This document shows, in pieces, positions 8,464-16,751 of a stretch of 52,247 nt of DNA. Within the stretch, counting starts at the first letter, position 1. Every line of letters starts with the position of its first letter. Under the pieces are notes generated by a model. The model made no database searches. It was not told where the DNA came from and worked only from the letters and a program-made list of their open reading frames with translations. The stretch spans positions 1 to 52,247 of the forward strand of contig JAZRDO010000017.1 of the NCBI GenBank assembly GCA_045660325.1, given 5' to 3'. Origin of the DNA: SVTX01 sp045660325 (GTDB lineage: Bacteria; Bacillota; Clostridia; Oscillospirales; CAG-272). The translations under genes were made by a program, and so were the position numbers.

Positions 8464-9441
8464 ATGGATTTTGTAATTTCAAGCGATCATGACGGCAAAA
8501 GCGTTCTTTCCTATCTTCGCTCGGCGGCAAAAATATCCGCGGGAGCTATCTCTCAGCTCAAGCGCACGGATATGGGGATATGCGTTAACGGTTCTCACGT
8601 AACGGTAAGATGCATTTTGCGAGAAAACGATATACTTTCAATAAAGATCAGTGATTCGGACGAAAGCACCAGCGAGAACGTAATCCCCGTCAAGCTCCCG
8701 ATAGATATCGTTTACGAGGACGAGCATATTATGGCGGTAAACAAGCCCCCGTATATGCCCACACACCCCTCGCACAATCACTTTGAAGACACGCTTGGAA
8801 ACGCAATCGCGTATATTTACAAGGAGCGCGGTCTTCCCTTTACCTTCCGTCCGCTAGGTCGCCTTGATGCAAACACCTCCGGACTCGTTATTCTCTCCAA
8901 GAGCCGCGCGATCGCCTCCTTTTATTTCGCTAAGGCGCAGACAAACGAAATTTCAAAGCACTATATCGCGATACTTGAAGGAGAAATGAATATGCCTACG
9001 TTCTTCGAGGACGGCAAGCTCCACGTTATCGACAAGCCGATAAAGCGAGAGAACGGCAGTATAATCACCCGTTGCATTTGCTCTATTGAGGACGAGGGCG
9101 CGCAAAGCGCGAAAACGGTATGGAGACTTCTCTATTCGGGAAACGGTATAAGCATTGTCGACGCTTCCCCCATAACGGGCAGAACTCATCAGCTGCGCGT
9201 ACATTTTGCTTCACTCGGTCACCCCCTCGTTGACGACTGCTTCTACGGTCACGGCGGCGACAGGCATATGCTCCACGCGGTAAGTCTTACGGTAAACAAG
9301 CCCTTCTCGGATGAAAAAATGCTACTTTTTGCCGAGCCGCCCGAGGATATATCGGTATTCGTAAAAGGTAAAACGGGCAAAGAGCTTAGAAGTATTCTCG
9401 GCGGACTTGATCTTTCAATAAATCTATCAGAAATAAACTAA
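8464..9441 (+). CDS. RluA-family pseudouridine synthase
   Basis: 325 residues. The ATG at 8464 is preferred over one at 8434 because AAAGGGGG sits just before it. The protein has an N-terminal S4-like region (GAISQLKRTDMGICVNG) and then the RluA catalytic domain: DEHIMAVNKPPYMPTHPS, the active-site motif LGRLDANTSGLVIL with its catalytic Asp, and GRTHQLRVHFASLGHPLVDD. It isomerises uridine in 23S rRNA or tRNA; the exact site (RluC/RluD type) cannot be assigned from sequence alone. It is followed 9 bases later by the DUF3810 gene and probably co-transcribed. Confidence 0.93.
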   Translation: MDFVISSDHDGKSVLSYLRSAAKISAGAISQLKRTDMGICVNGSHVTVRCILRENDILSIKISDSDESTSENVIPVKLPIDIVYEDEHIMAVNKPPYMPTHPSHNHFEDTLGNAIAYIYKERGLPFTFRPLGRLDANTSGLVILSKSRAIASFYFAKAQTNEISKHYIAILEGEMNMPTFFEDGKLHVIDKPIKRENGSIITRCICSIEDEGAQSAKTVWRLLYSGNGISIVDASPITGRTHQLRVHFASLGHPLVDDCFYGHGGDRHMLHAVSLTVNKPFSDEKMLLFAEPPEDISVFVKGKTGKELRSILGGLDLSINLSEIN

Positions 9442-9450
9442 GGAAATTAT

Positions 9451-10689
9451 ATGGAAAACAAAAATATATTTCGGGGGCTTTTCAACAAAAGGAAAAGTCC
9501 CAATCCCCCGCCCGAGCCCGTTCGCGACGTTATTGACGCCGACGAATATCTTGGGCTACCGAACGAGGAAAAGCGGCTATGGGCACCAATACCGCCCAAA
9601 TACGAAAGAGTATCACGGGTGGCGATCGTTGGATATATTATCGCAGCCGTGTGCGGACTCGCGTACGTTTTGGCAATGATAAGCCGACCGTTCGCTAACT
9701 TCTTCAATCAACATATAGCATCGGTATTCCGATTTCTTTTGGCGAAGCTTACCGGCTTCATTCCGTTTTCAATCGCGGAATGCCTGCTTATCCTGTGCCC
9801 CTTGATAATGATACTGATCGCGGTGTACGTTGGTAAAAAGCGTTGTCAGTCCTGGCGAACCACGGGAATCGCGATTGTAAACATATTCGCAATATTTTCA
9901 ATATTGATCTCATCCTTTTGCCTGACACTCGGCACTGGATACAGAACCGATACACTTGACAAAAGAATCGGAATTGAAATTCAGGACGTAAGTGCAAAGG
10001 ATCTTTACAACACCGCAATGTATCTCTCCGATATGGCAAATAAGGAGCGTGAGAGCATCCGCTTCGGCGAGGATGATTTCTCGATTATGCCCTACGGAAT
10101 TGATGAGATGAACGATAAGCTGCTCGAGGCGTACGATAAGTTTTCCGAGCAGTATGATGTAGTAGACAATTTCAAAAGCAGACTTAAGCCCGTCGTTTTC
10201 TCAAAGGTTATGTCCTATACGCATATAACAGGCGTTTATTCCTTCTTTACGGGCGAGGCAAATATCAATATTGACTTTCCCGATTACACGATACCCTTTA
10301 CGGCGGCTCACGAGCTTGCCCATCAAAGAGGGATCGCAAGAGAAAACGAGGCTAATATGATCGCCTTCCTCGTTTGTATCAACTCGGACGATGCTTATAT
10401 AAGATACTCCGCATACCTCAGTATGTATGAGTATGTTGCAAACGCGCTGTATTCCGCAGACCAGACGCTTTACACAAAGGCGGCGAACAATCTCGATTAC
10501 AGAATACGCGCCGAGCAGGTAGCATACAGTCAATTCTTCAGACAGTACGCTCAATCAACAACAAGCAAGATCTCGGGAGCCGTTAACGACACCTATCTTA
10601 AGTCTCAGGGCACCGCGGGACGCGTAAGCTACGGAATGGTAGTTGACCTTACGGTTGCATACCTCAAAACAGAAAATAAAATCCAATAA
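9451..10689 (+). CDS. DUF3810 family membrane metallopeptidase-like protein
   Basis: 412 residues. Three hydrophobic segments lie at about residues 55-75, 85-115 and 127-150, then a long extracytoplasmic domain. The domain has a zinc-protease-like motif AAHELAHQRG (HExxH, about residue 285) followed by RENEANMIAFL, whose Glu could be the third ligand. This matches DUF3810, whose members are predicted membrane zinc peptidases with no known substrate. It sits between an RluA gene and a strong terminator, so the two genes form a short transcript. Confidence 0.85.
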   Translation: MENKNIFRGLFNKRKSPNPPPEPVRDVIDADEYLGLPNEEKRLWAPIPPKYERVSRVAIVGYIIAAVCGLAYVLAMISRPFANFFNQHIASVFRFLLAKLTGFIPFSIAECLLILCPLIMILIAVYVGKKRCQSWRTTGIAIVNIFAIFSILISSFCLTLGTGYRTDTLDKRIGIEIQDVSAKDLYNTAMYLSDMANKERESIRFGEDDFSIMPYGIDEMNDKLLEAYDKFSEQYDVVDNFKSRLKPVVFSKVMSYTHITGVYSFFTGEANINIDFPDYTIPFTAAHELAHQRGIARENEANMIAFLVCINSDDAYIRYSAYLSMYEYVANALYSADQTLYTKAANNLDYRIRAEQVAYSQFFRQYAQSTTSKISGAVNDTYLKSQGTAGRVSYGMVVDLTVAYLKTENKIQ

Positions 10690-10690
10690 A

Positions 10691-10730
10691 AAAGCGGCTC
10701 GCATGAAATTTGTGCGAGCCGCTTTTTTAT
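10691..10730 (+). terminator. Strong terminator after the DUF3810 gene
   Basis: Stem AAAGCGGCTCGCA (10691-10703) pairs with TGCGAGCCGCTTT (10713-10725) around a 9-base loop and runs into a T tract. It starts two bases after the stop codon. Confidence 0.95.
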
Positions 10731-11108
10731 TTTTACAAATCACTGTCAAAACACAATTACGGGAATATACTGTACTATAGGGAGTAATTTATCAACATAA
10801 AAACAACTAAAAAATAAACACAAAATTTTCACGGGTATCACACAAAAAATACGTTCGTTTTTTGTCTTCGTTTGTGTCGTACCACTTAATAAAATGATAC
10901 AACGACAATTTGTGTTTGCTCTTATTCTTATTTTATTCGCTTTTTATTCACAATTATTTGTTTTATTGGCATTTTATTCATAAAAGCATATCTTTTCAAG
11001 GCGTTTAGAACAAAAGTATTAAATAAAGCGGTACGACGGATTCGTCAAAATATTACATAATTCACTGTAAAATATTGTAAATAAATTGTTAATTTGGATA
11101 AAAAAGTA
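10731..11108. other. AT-rich non-coding region upstream of murA with TTTTATTC repeats
   Basis: No credible gene lies between the DUF3810 terminator and the murA promoter. The stretch is AT-rich. It contains an A/T hairpin around 10843-10880 (CACACAAA and TTTGTGTC as outer arms), the arms TGTCGT and ACGACA around 10875-10910, and a cluster of TTTTATTC-type repeats at 10922-10979 (four close copies plus one ending in G). The repeats could be binding sites for a regulator of murA or an UP-like activator region. No known riboswitch or RNA gene is recognised. Confidence 0.5.
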
Positions 11109-11137
11109 TTTACTTTCCTTAATATATATGATATAAT
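11109..11137 (+). promoter_or_regulatory. SigA promoter of murA
   Basis: TTTACT (11109-11114), 17 bases, TATAAT (11132-11137). The predicted leader before the murA ATG is about 100 bases. Confidence 0.85.
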
Positions 11138-11246
11138 ATATACAGCCTCAATGAAAGAGGAAAATCACAAAAAACAACAAGCTTTTTACGATTAAAGCGT
11201 TCAAATAAATGCAAGTCCTGTAACACGGACAAAACGGAGGTAACTT

Positions 11247-12536
11247 ATGGAAAAGATCATTATCAGAGGCGGCTCTCCCCTTTACGGAAGCGTATCCATC
11301 AACGGTGCAAAGAACGCTGCCCTTCCCGTTATATGCGCATGTATCCTCAACAAGGAGACATGTATCATTGACAATATTCCTCCTGTAAACGACATCATGA
11401 TCCTCCTTGACATTCTCAAGGCAATGGGCGCAGAGGTCAAGATGCTCGCAAAGAACTCCGTGTCTATCAACTGCGCAAACATCATTCCCTGCTCTTCTCC
11501 CAACGAGCTTGCTTCCAAGCTCCGCGGATCCTCTTACATACTCGGCGCTGAGCTCGGCAGATTCGGTAAGGCAAGTGTTTACTCCCCCGGCGGCTGCAGC
11601 ATCGGTCCCCGTCCTCTCGACCTTCACATGCACGCGTTCGAAGCTCTCGGCGCGCACAGCTCACACAAGAACGGCCGTATCGAGGTTGAGGCTGAGGATA
11701 AGCTTCAGGGTAACACAGTATTCTTCGGAAAGGTTTCCGTTGGCGCAACTGTAAATACAATTCTCGCATCCGTTATGGCTGAGGGTACAACTATTATCGA
11801 CAATGCGGCTCGCGAGCCTCATATCGTTGACCTCTGCGTATTCCTTAACGCGTGTGGCGCAAACATCTACGGCGCAGGCACATCCGTTATCAAGGTTAAG
11901 GGCGTTAAGTCCCTCCACGGCTGCCGTCACTTCATCATTCCCGATATGATCGAAGCTGGTACATTTATGACAGCTGTTGGTGCAACAGGCGGTAAGATCA
12001 CAGTTAAGAACGTTATTCCCCGTCATCTCGACGCTATTTCCGCAAAGCTCAAGGAAGCAGGCGTTACAGTAACCGAGGGCGACGACTACGTTATCGTTGA
12101 GTCCACAGGCAATCTCAAGCCCGTTTCCATCACAACTCAGGCATACCCCGGATTTGCAACAGATATGCAGCCTCAGTTCTCTACAATGCTTTGCTTTGCA
12201 AACGGTACAAGTGATATTCACGAAACCATCTTCGACAATAGATTCCAGTACATGGATGAGCTCACAAGAATGGGCGCAGACGTTAAGGTTTCCGGCAACC
12301 GCGCTATCATCAGAGGCGGTGCTCCCCTTTGCGGCGCACCCTTGAAGTGTCACGACCTCCGCGCAGGCGCGGCTATGGTTATCGCTGCTCTCGCCGCTGA
12401 GGGCGAATCCGAGCTTCACGGTATCGACAAGATCGAACGCGGCTATTACAACATTACTGAAAAGTTCGCTTCTCTCGGCGCAAACATCAGAAAGATCTAT
12501 GAGTACGAGGAAGAAACAAAGGTAGCTACAGTTTAA
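11247..12536 (+). CDS. murA: UDP-N-acetylglucosamine 1-carboxyvinyltransferase
   Basis: 429 residues, full length. It transfers enolpyruvate from PEP to UDP-GlcNAc, the first committed step of peptidoglycan synthesis in the cytoplasm. The catalytic Lys22 is in NGAKNAALP, and the PEP-binding Cys117 is in YSPGGCSIGPRPLDLH. Because Cys is kept rather than Asp, the protein is expected to be of the fosfomycin-reactive type. An ACGGAGGTAA ribosome site precedes the ATG. Its codons (ACA, GTT, GCT, CTC) are more uniform than in most neighbours, a sign of high expression. It has its own promoter and terminators, so it is monocistronic. MurB of the next step is encoded elsewhere in the window at 24281-25186. 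Confidence 0.97.
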   Translation: MEKIIIRGGSPLYGSVSINGAKNAALPVICACILNKETCIIDNIPPVNDIMILLDILKAMGAEVKMLAKNSVSINCANIIPCSSPNELASKLRGSSYILGAELGRFGKASVYSPGGCSIGPRPLDLHMHAFEALGAHSSHKNGRIEVEAEDKLQGNTVFFGKVSVGATVNTILASVMAEGTTIIDNAAREPHIVDLCVFLNACGANIYGAGTSVIKVKGVKSLHGCRHFIIPDMIEAGTFMTAVGATGGKITVKNVIPRHLDAISAKLKEAGVTVTEGDDYVIVESTGNLKPVSITTQAYPGFATDMQPQFSTMLCFANGTSDIHETIFDNRFQYMDELTRMGADVKVSGNRAIIRGGAPLCGAPLKCHDLRAGAAMVIAALAAEGESELHGIDKIERGYYNITEKFASLGANIRKIYEYEEETKVATV

Positions 12537-12602
12537 TTTATTGACAAATTCCACCATCAACATAGAACAAGGTAACTTGTCCAAAAATTTATCTCCTCTC
12601 AA

Positions 12603-12628
12603 AACAACCCGACGCAAGTCGGGTTGTT
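12603..12628 (+). terminator. murA terminator, first hairpin
   Basis: Stem AACAACCCGAC (12603-12613) and GTCGGGTTGTT (12618-12628) with a GCAA loop. The T tract after it is short and interrupted, so a second hairpin downstream may do part of the work. Confidence 0.8.
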
Positions 12629-12646
12629 CCCCTTTTATAAAGAAAA

Positions 12647-12668
12647 GAGCCGATATCGGCTCATTTTT
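12647..12668. terminator. Bidirectional terminator between murA and spoIVA
   Basis: The perfect palindrome GAGCCGATATCGGCTC (12647-12662) has an A run on the left and a T run on the right, so it can end murA read-through on the plus strand and spoIVA on the minus strand. Confidence 0.85.
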
Positions 12669-12672
12669 TAAT

Positions 12673-14151
12673 TTAAAGTATAATACAAATAAGTCCGCCG
12701 CTTCCCTCATTGATGATCTTCTCAAGCGTTTCGGAGAGCTTCTTCCTCGACGCGTCGGGCATATGCTCAAGCTTGGTGTGAAGTCCCTCGTTTACAAGCT
12801 CGTATAAGGTCTTGCCAAACATATTGGATTCCCATATACTGCGCGGATCAGCCTCAAAGCTTTTAAGCATTGATTTTACAAGCTCCTCGGATTGCGCCTC
12901 GGTGCCGACTATAGGAGATATCTCGGTTTCAATATTCGCGCGGATCATATGTATGGACTGCGCGGATGCGGAAAGCTTAACTCCGTAGCCGCCCGGTTGC
13001 TTTACTATCTCGGGCTCATTAAGCTTAAGATCCGTTATATTCGGCATAACTATTCCGTAGCCACCGCTCTCGGCATCCGCAAGCGCCTTCTCTACCCTTT
13101 CATATTTACTCTTCATAGACGCGAGATTTGAAAGCAGCTCTATAAGCTCTCCGTCACCCGAAAGCTCAAATCCCGTAAGCTGACTTATAACGCTCCAATA
13201 CAAGCCGTCAGCCATATCAATCGAGATACTTGCCGAGCCGTTACCGAGGTCAATATTATCAACCCTGAATGCCTTGATATACTCGTTGTCGTCAAGATCG
13301 TAAAAGCTGTCCTTTATATCCCCAGCCTTATTTATGCGCGACACACATTTTTCAATGCTTGATATAACGTTTGATTTGATCGTGTGATCGTCTCCGAGCG
13401 AATACACCCATTCGGGCATATTTATCCTGATCTCACTTACGGGAAATTCAAAAAGCACAAGCTCAAGAATGTGACGGATGTCCTCGGAATCAAGATCCAT
13501 GCACGACACGAGCGCCACGGGTACTCCGTATTTTTCTTCAAGCTCGTAGGCTAAGGAGATCGCGGATTCCTTGGTAGGATTTGCGGAATTGAGAATTACT
13601 GCAAAGGGCTTGCCAAGCTCCTTAAGCTCGTCGACGATCCTCTCCTCCGCTTCAACGTAGCTGTCGCGCTTGATATCTCCAATGCTTCCGTCGGTCGTTA
13701 CAAGCATACCGATCGTGGAATGCTCGCGGATTACCTTTTGCGTTCCCATCTCCGCCGCCTCAACAAAAGGCATCGGCTCCTCGCTCCAGGGTGTTCTCAC
13801 CATTCTCGCCTGTCCGTTTTCAACTGCTCCGAGCGCCTCGGGAATAATGTAACCGACACAGTCGATCATCTTGACCTTCAAGGACGACACGCCGTCAACC
13901 GAGATCCTTACCGCCTCGTCAGGAATGAATTTCGGCTCGGTCGTCATAACCGTCTTGCCCGCCGCCGACTGCGGCATCTCATCTCTTGCGCGCTCCTTGG
14001 AATATCCCTCTTCGATATTGGGAAGCACGAGGGATTCCATAAACCGCTTGATAAAAGTAGACTTACCGCTTCGCACGGGACCTACTACGCCAATATAAAT
14101 ATCGCCGCCCGTACGCTCGGATATGTCCTTATAAATTGAATACTCTGCCAT
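12673..14151 (-). CDS. spoIVA: Stage IV sporulation protein A (spore-coat ATPase)
   Basis: 492 residues, matching the family. SpoIVA polymerises on the forespore surface using ATP and forms the coat basement layer. The Walker A loop is GPVRSGKST (residues 24-32). Other conserved stretches are KVKMIDCVGYIIP, EHSTIGMLVTTDGSIGDI and VILNSANPTKES, and the C-terminus ends GGLICIIL, the membrane-surface localisation end found in SpoIVA. A GAGGAGGG ribosome site precedes the ATG. A SigE-like promoter sits about 40 bases upstream. This is the clearest sign that the organism is, or descends from, an endospore former. Confidence 0.96.
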   Translation of the reverse strand: MAEYSIYKDISERTGGDIYIGVVGPVRSGKSTFIKRFMESLVLPNIEEGYSKERARDEMPQSAAGKTVMTTEPKFIPDEAVRISVDGVSSLKVKMIDCVGYIIPEALGAVENGQARMVRTPWSEEPMPFVEAAEMGTQKVIREHSTIGMLVTTDGSIGDIKRDSYVEAEERIVDELKELGKPFAVILNSANPTKESAISLAYELEEKYGVPVALVSCMDLDSEDIRHILELVLFEFPVSEIRINMPEWVYSLGDDHTIKSNVISSIEKCVSRINKAGDIKDSFYDLDDNEYIKAFRVDNIDLGNGSASISIDMADGLYWSVISQLTGFELSGDGELIELLSNLASMKSKYERVEKALADAESGGYGIVMPNITDLKLNEPEIVKQPGGYGVKLSASAQSIHMIRANIETEISPIVGTEAQSEELVKSMLKSFEADPRSIWESNMFGKTLYELVNEGLHTKLEHMPDASRKKLSETLEKIINEGSGGLICIIL

Positions 14152-14191
14152 AAGCCCTCCTCTGCATCTAACATACTTTTAATATCGTTAA

Positions 14192-14221
14192 ATTATATGG
14201 CAGGTACCAAAATTTTATGAA
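14192..14221 (-). promoter_or_regulatory. SigE-like (mother-cell) promoter of spoIVA
   Basis: On the minus strand TTCATAAA (14214-14221), 14 bases, CATATAAT (14192-14199). This fits the SigE pattern of a CATA-type -35 and a CATAcAaT-type -10 with a 14-15 base spacer. It lies directly after the terminator of the upstream gene. Confidence 0.7.
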
Positions 14222-14226
14222 TACAA

Positions 14227-14260
14227 AAAACCGATACGGAAATTAATCCGTATCGGTTTT
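14227..14260. terminator. Terminator of the 14263-15294 lipoprotein gene
   Basis: Stem AAAACCGATACGGA (14227-14240) and TCCGTATCGGTTTT (14247-14260) with a 6-base loop, flanked by A and T runs on both sides, so it may work in both directions. It insulates spoIVA from the lipoprotein gene. Confidence 0.9.
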
Positions 14261-14262
14261 TA

Positions 14263-15294
14263 TTAGCCTTCCATACCGCCGTAGTATACGTCCGGGACGG
14301 TAGCATCATATATATCGTCATTATTCACAAGATTAGAAATAACGTCTGTAAATTCGCGGACACCGATAATGCCGTAGAACCTTTCATCGCCATTACTAAG
14401 CTTTTCGCTATAGCGTTCGGTATCCATCAGAGGAACAAGGTACTCATACCAATAGCCGAATTCCTCCATAAGCACTTTTTCATTTTTTTCGTATATATCA
14501 ATACGGATAAAATACTCACCGTCTATCTCGACGCAAGGAATACCGCCATCTAATCCCGAGCAAAAGATAACGGGCGAGGAGTTAACAAAGCTCAAGGAAA
14601 TAAACGCTCCCGACACCGGTTGCGCTCCGTTGACGTTATAGCCGTCAACGAACTCCGTCTTATAGCTCTTGAAATGTTCAATATCGGGAACGGAAATGTT
14701 TTCGGACTTAATGTTACTTACAAAAAACGATCGGTTTATCTGAAATGCCTCGACCATTTTTTTGCCGTCGTAAAATTCCGTAATGTCCGTAGGATTTTCA
14801 AATCTTACCCAAGTATATTGGTATACAGGACTACCATATCCGGGCAATACAAAGTCCAATCCCAGATCGTGATATCCATCCACCGTATCCTCGGGCACAT
14901 CGGGTTCAACAAGACCAGGCTCGTTGTCAGGCTCGTTGTAATAAGCGCACATATAGTAATAATCCGCGGAATCAAAGCTAACAAGATACGGAGCTACTCC
15001 TGAATTTATGATGGCAATTTTATAAGAAATAGAGTTGCTCCCTTCAACGATTATCTCATCATAAAAGACCCAATCCTTCTCAATAAGGTAATTCGTCAAT
15101 CGCGAGATAAGCAGATCTCGCTTTTCCTTTTCGGATACCGTCCTTATGGGATTTCCGTTATAGCTGTTGTATTTTGTATTTTCGATCACGGGAGGCTCGT
15201 CAAGAACGTCGGGATCTCTGCGCCTGCCACGGCACGACACAAGACAAGATAGCATTATGGCGCACAAAAGCAAAATTACGATTATTCTTTTCAT
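14263..15294 (-). CDS. Predicted lipoprotein of unknown function
   Basis: 343 residues. The N-terminus MKRIIVILLLCAIMLSCLVSC is a lipoprotein signal peptide with lipobox LVSC (Cys21), then basic RGRRR and an acidic/proline linker. The rest is a soluble domain of about 300 residues rich in Tyr, Asp and Glu, with no motif I recognise. It probably sits on the outer face of the membrane. It has its own SigA promoter and terminator, so it is monocistronic. The start is fixed by AAAGGGAGG upstream. A substrate-binding role for the nearby ABC ATPase is possible but not supported by fold. Confidence 0.8.
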   Translation of the reverse strand: MKRIIVILLLCAIMLSCLVSCRGRRRDPDVLDEPPVIENTKYNSYNGNPIRTVSEKEKRDLLISRLTNYLIEKDWVFYDEIIVEGSNSISYKIAIINSGVAPYLVSFDSADYYYMCAYYNEPDNEPGLVEPDVPEDTVDGYHDLGLDFVLPGYGSPVYQYTWVRFENPTDITEFYDGKKMVEAFQINRSFFVSNIKSENISVPDIEHFKSYKTEFVDGYNVNGAQPVSGAFISLSFVNSSPVIFCSGLDGGIPCVEIDGEYFIRIDIYEKNEKVLMEEFGYWYEYLVPLMDTERYSEKLSNGDERFYGIIGVREFTDVISNLVNNDDIYDATVPDVYYGGMEG

Positions 15295-15332
15295 AGCCGA
15301 CCTCCCTTTTTAAAATTTTTCTCTACATTTAT

Positions 15333-15361
15333 ATTATATCACAGCTTTGCAAAAATTGCAA
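15333..15361 (-). promoter_or_regulatory. SigA promoter of the lipoprotein gene
   Basis: On the minus strand TTGCAA (15356-15361), 17 bases, TATAAT (15333-15338), about 40 bases before the ATG. Confidence 0.8.
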
Positions 15362-15369
15362 GTGGACAG

Positions 15370-15394
15370 AAAAAGCGAGCCGAAGCCCGCTTTT
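15370..15394 (-). terminator. Terminator of the ABC ATPase gene
   Basis: On the minus strand AAAAGCGGGC-TTCG-GCTCGCTTTT with a stable UUCG tetraloop and one G-U pair, then a T tract. Confidence 0.88.
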
Positions 15395-15407
15395 CCTTAT
15401 ATTCAGA

Positions 15408-16520
15408 TTAGTGAACGATGCACTTTTCTGTATCCTTATCAAAGATATGCATTCTGGATGTTTCAAGAGCGATCTTGATAGTATCGCCTGCGCGAGATGT
15501 GGAGCGCGCAGATACACGAGCTGTGAGGTTAGTTTCGCCAACTGTAAGGTGGAGATAAATTTCAGCACCCATAAGCTCTGTAACGTCAACGTATGCATCG
15601 ATTGTGCTATTCTCATAAGCGGAAAGCTGTGCGGGCTCGTCGTGGATATTTTCAGGACGGATACCAACGTAAACTTCCTTACCGATATACTCTTCGAGTG
15701 CAGGGTTATTAGCCTTGTCCTCGGGAACCTTAATGGAGTTGCCTTCAAATTCGAAATAAACTTCCTCGCCCTTCTTTACAAGTGTACCGTCGATGAAGTT
15801 CATCTGAGGTGTACCGATAAAGCCTGCAACGAACATATTAACAGGGCAATCGTAAAGATTCTGAGGAGTGTCAACCTGCTGGATAAGACCGTCCTTCATA
15901 ACAACGATTCTTGTAGCCATTGTCATAGCCTCTACCTGGTCGTGTGTTACGTAGATGAACGTTGTACCAACTCTGTTGTGAAGCTTTGTAAGCTCAGTTC
16001 TCATGGTTGCACGGAGCTTAGCGTCAAGGTTGGACAAAGGCTCGTCAAGAAGGAATACCATGGGGTTACGAACGATAGCACGACCGAGCGCAACTCTCTG
16101 CTTCTGACCACCGGAAAGAGCCTTAGGCTTTCTATCGAGAAGGTGTGTGATATCAAGGATTCTTGCAGCTTCCTCAACACGTCTCTTGATCTCTTCCTTA
16201 GGAGTCTTGGAGAGCTTAAGACCGAACGCCATGTTCTCTGCAACTGTCATATGAGGATAAAGAGCGTAGTTCTGGAATACCATCGCGATCTTTCTGTCCT
16301 TAGGAGCTACGTCGTTTACGAGACGGTCGCCGATAAAGAGCTCACCCTCGGAAATTTCTTCAAGGCCCGCAATCATACGGAGAGTTGTGGACTTACCGCA
16401 ACCGGAAGGACCTACGAGAATAATAAATTCCTTATCCTTGATCTCAAGGTTGAAGTCAGATACGGCAGTTACACCGCCGGGATACTTCTTGTAAATATGT
16501 CTTAAAGACAAACTTGCCAT
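15408..16520 (-). CDS. ugpC: Stand-alone carbohydrate ABC transporter ATPase (MsmX/UgpC type)
   Basis: 370 residues, full length. Walker A is GPSGCGKST, the signature is LSGGQKQRVALGRAI, Walker B is VFLLDEPLSNLD and the switch His is in VTHDQVEAMT. The C-terminal 130 residues form the MalK-type OB regulatory domain (YVGIRPENIHDE, ELMGAEIYLHL). No permease or binding protein gene is adjacent and it has its own promoter and terminator. That fits the Firmicute pattern in which one MsmX-like ATPase serves many sugar importers. Codon use is as uniform as in murA, which suggests high expression. Which sugars it serves cannot be said from this window. Confidence 0.93.
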   Translation of the reverse strand: MASLSLRHIYKKYPGGVTAVSDFNLEIKDKEFIILVGPSGCGKSTTLRMIAGLEEISEGELFIGDRLVNDVAPKDRKIAMVFQNYALYPHMTVAENMAFGLKLSKTPKEEIKRRVEEAARILDITHLLDRKPKALSGGQKQRVALGRAIVRNPMVFLLDEPLSNLDAKLRATMRTELTKLHNRVGTTFIYVTHDQVEAMTMATRIVVMKDGLIQQVDTPQNLYDCPVNMFVAGFIGTPQMNFIDGTLVKKGEEVYFEFEGNSIKVPEDKANNPALEEYIGKEVYVGIRPENIHDEPAQLSAYENSTIDAYVDVTELMGAEIYLHLTVGETNLTARVSARSTSRAGDTIKIALETSRMHIFDKDTEKCIVH

Positions 16521-16606
16521 TTTTCATTCCTCCTGAAAATATGTTCAAAAATTATAATCTCAATAACGCTTGGGCGACCTCTGCCGACCCCAATTTCGCT
16601 ATATAT

Positions 16607-16635
16607 ATTTTACCAAAAAATCGTATTAATTTAAA
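16607..16635 (-). promoter_or_regulatory. Probable SigA promoter of the ABC ATPase gene
   Basis: On the minus strand TTTAAA (16630-16635), 17 bases, TAAAAT (16607-16612), about 85 bases before the ATG. Confidence 0.6.
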
Positions 16636-16689
16636 GTAGTTTTTTACCCAAAATTATATTAAATATTTTGTTGAAAATACACAAATAGA

Positions 16690-16730
16690 CACCCGCTTCG
16701 CTACCCTTTCGGGGTATGTCAAAGCGGGTG
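16690..16730 (-). terminator. Two-tier hairpin after tex
   Basis: Outer arms CACCCGCTT (16690-16698) and AAGCGGGTG (16722-16730) enclose an inner stem TACCC/GGGTA (16702-16716). It follows the tex stop on the minus strand. The U tail is weak on that strand and better on the plus strand, so its efficiency is uncertain. Confidence 0.65.
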
Positions 16731-16751
16731 GTTTTAATTTATTAAAGCATA

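Noticed and set aside
11661..12770. 369-residue antisense frame over murA
   Set aside because: It is a mirror of murA's codon bias; no ribosome site, and the sense gene is certain.
15411..16505. 364-residue antisense frame over the ABC ATPase gene
   Set aside because: Same reason: highly biased sense codons keep the opposite strand open.
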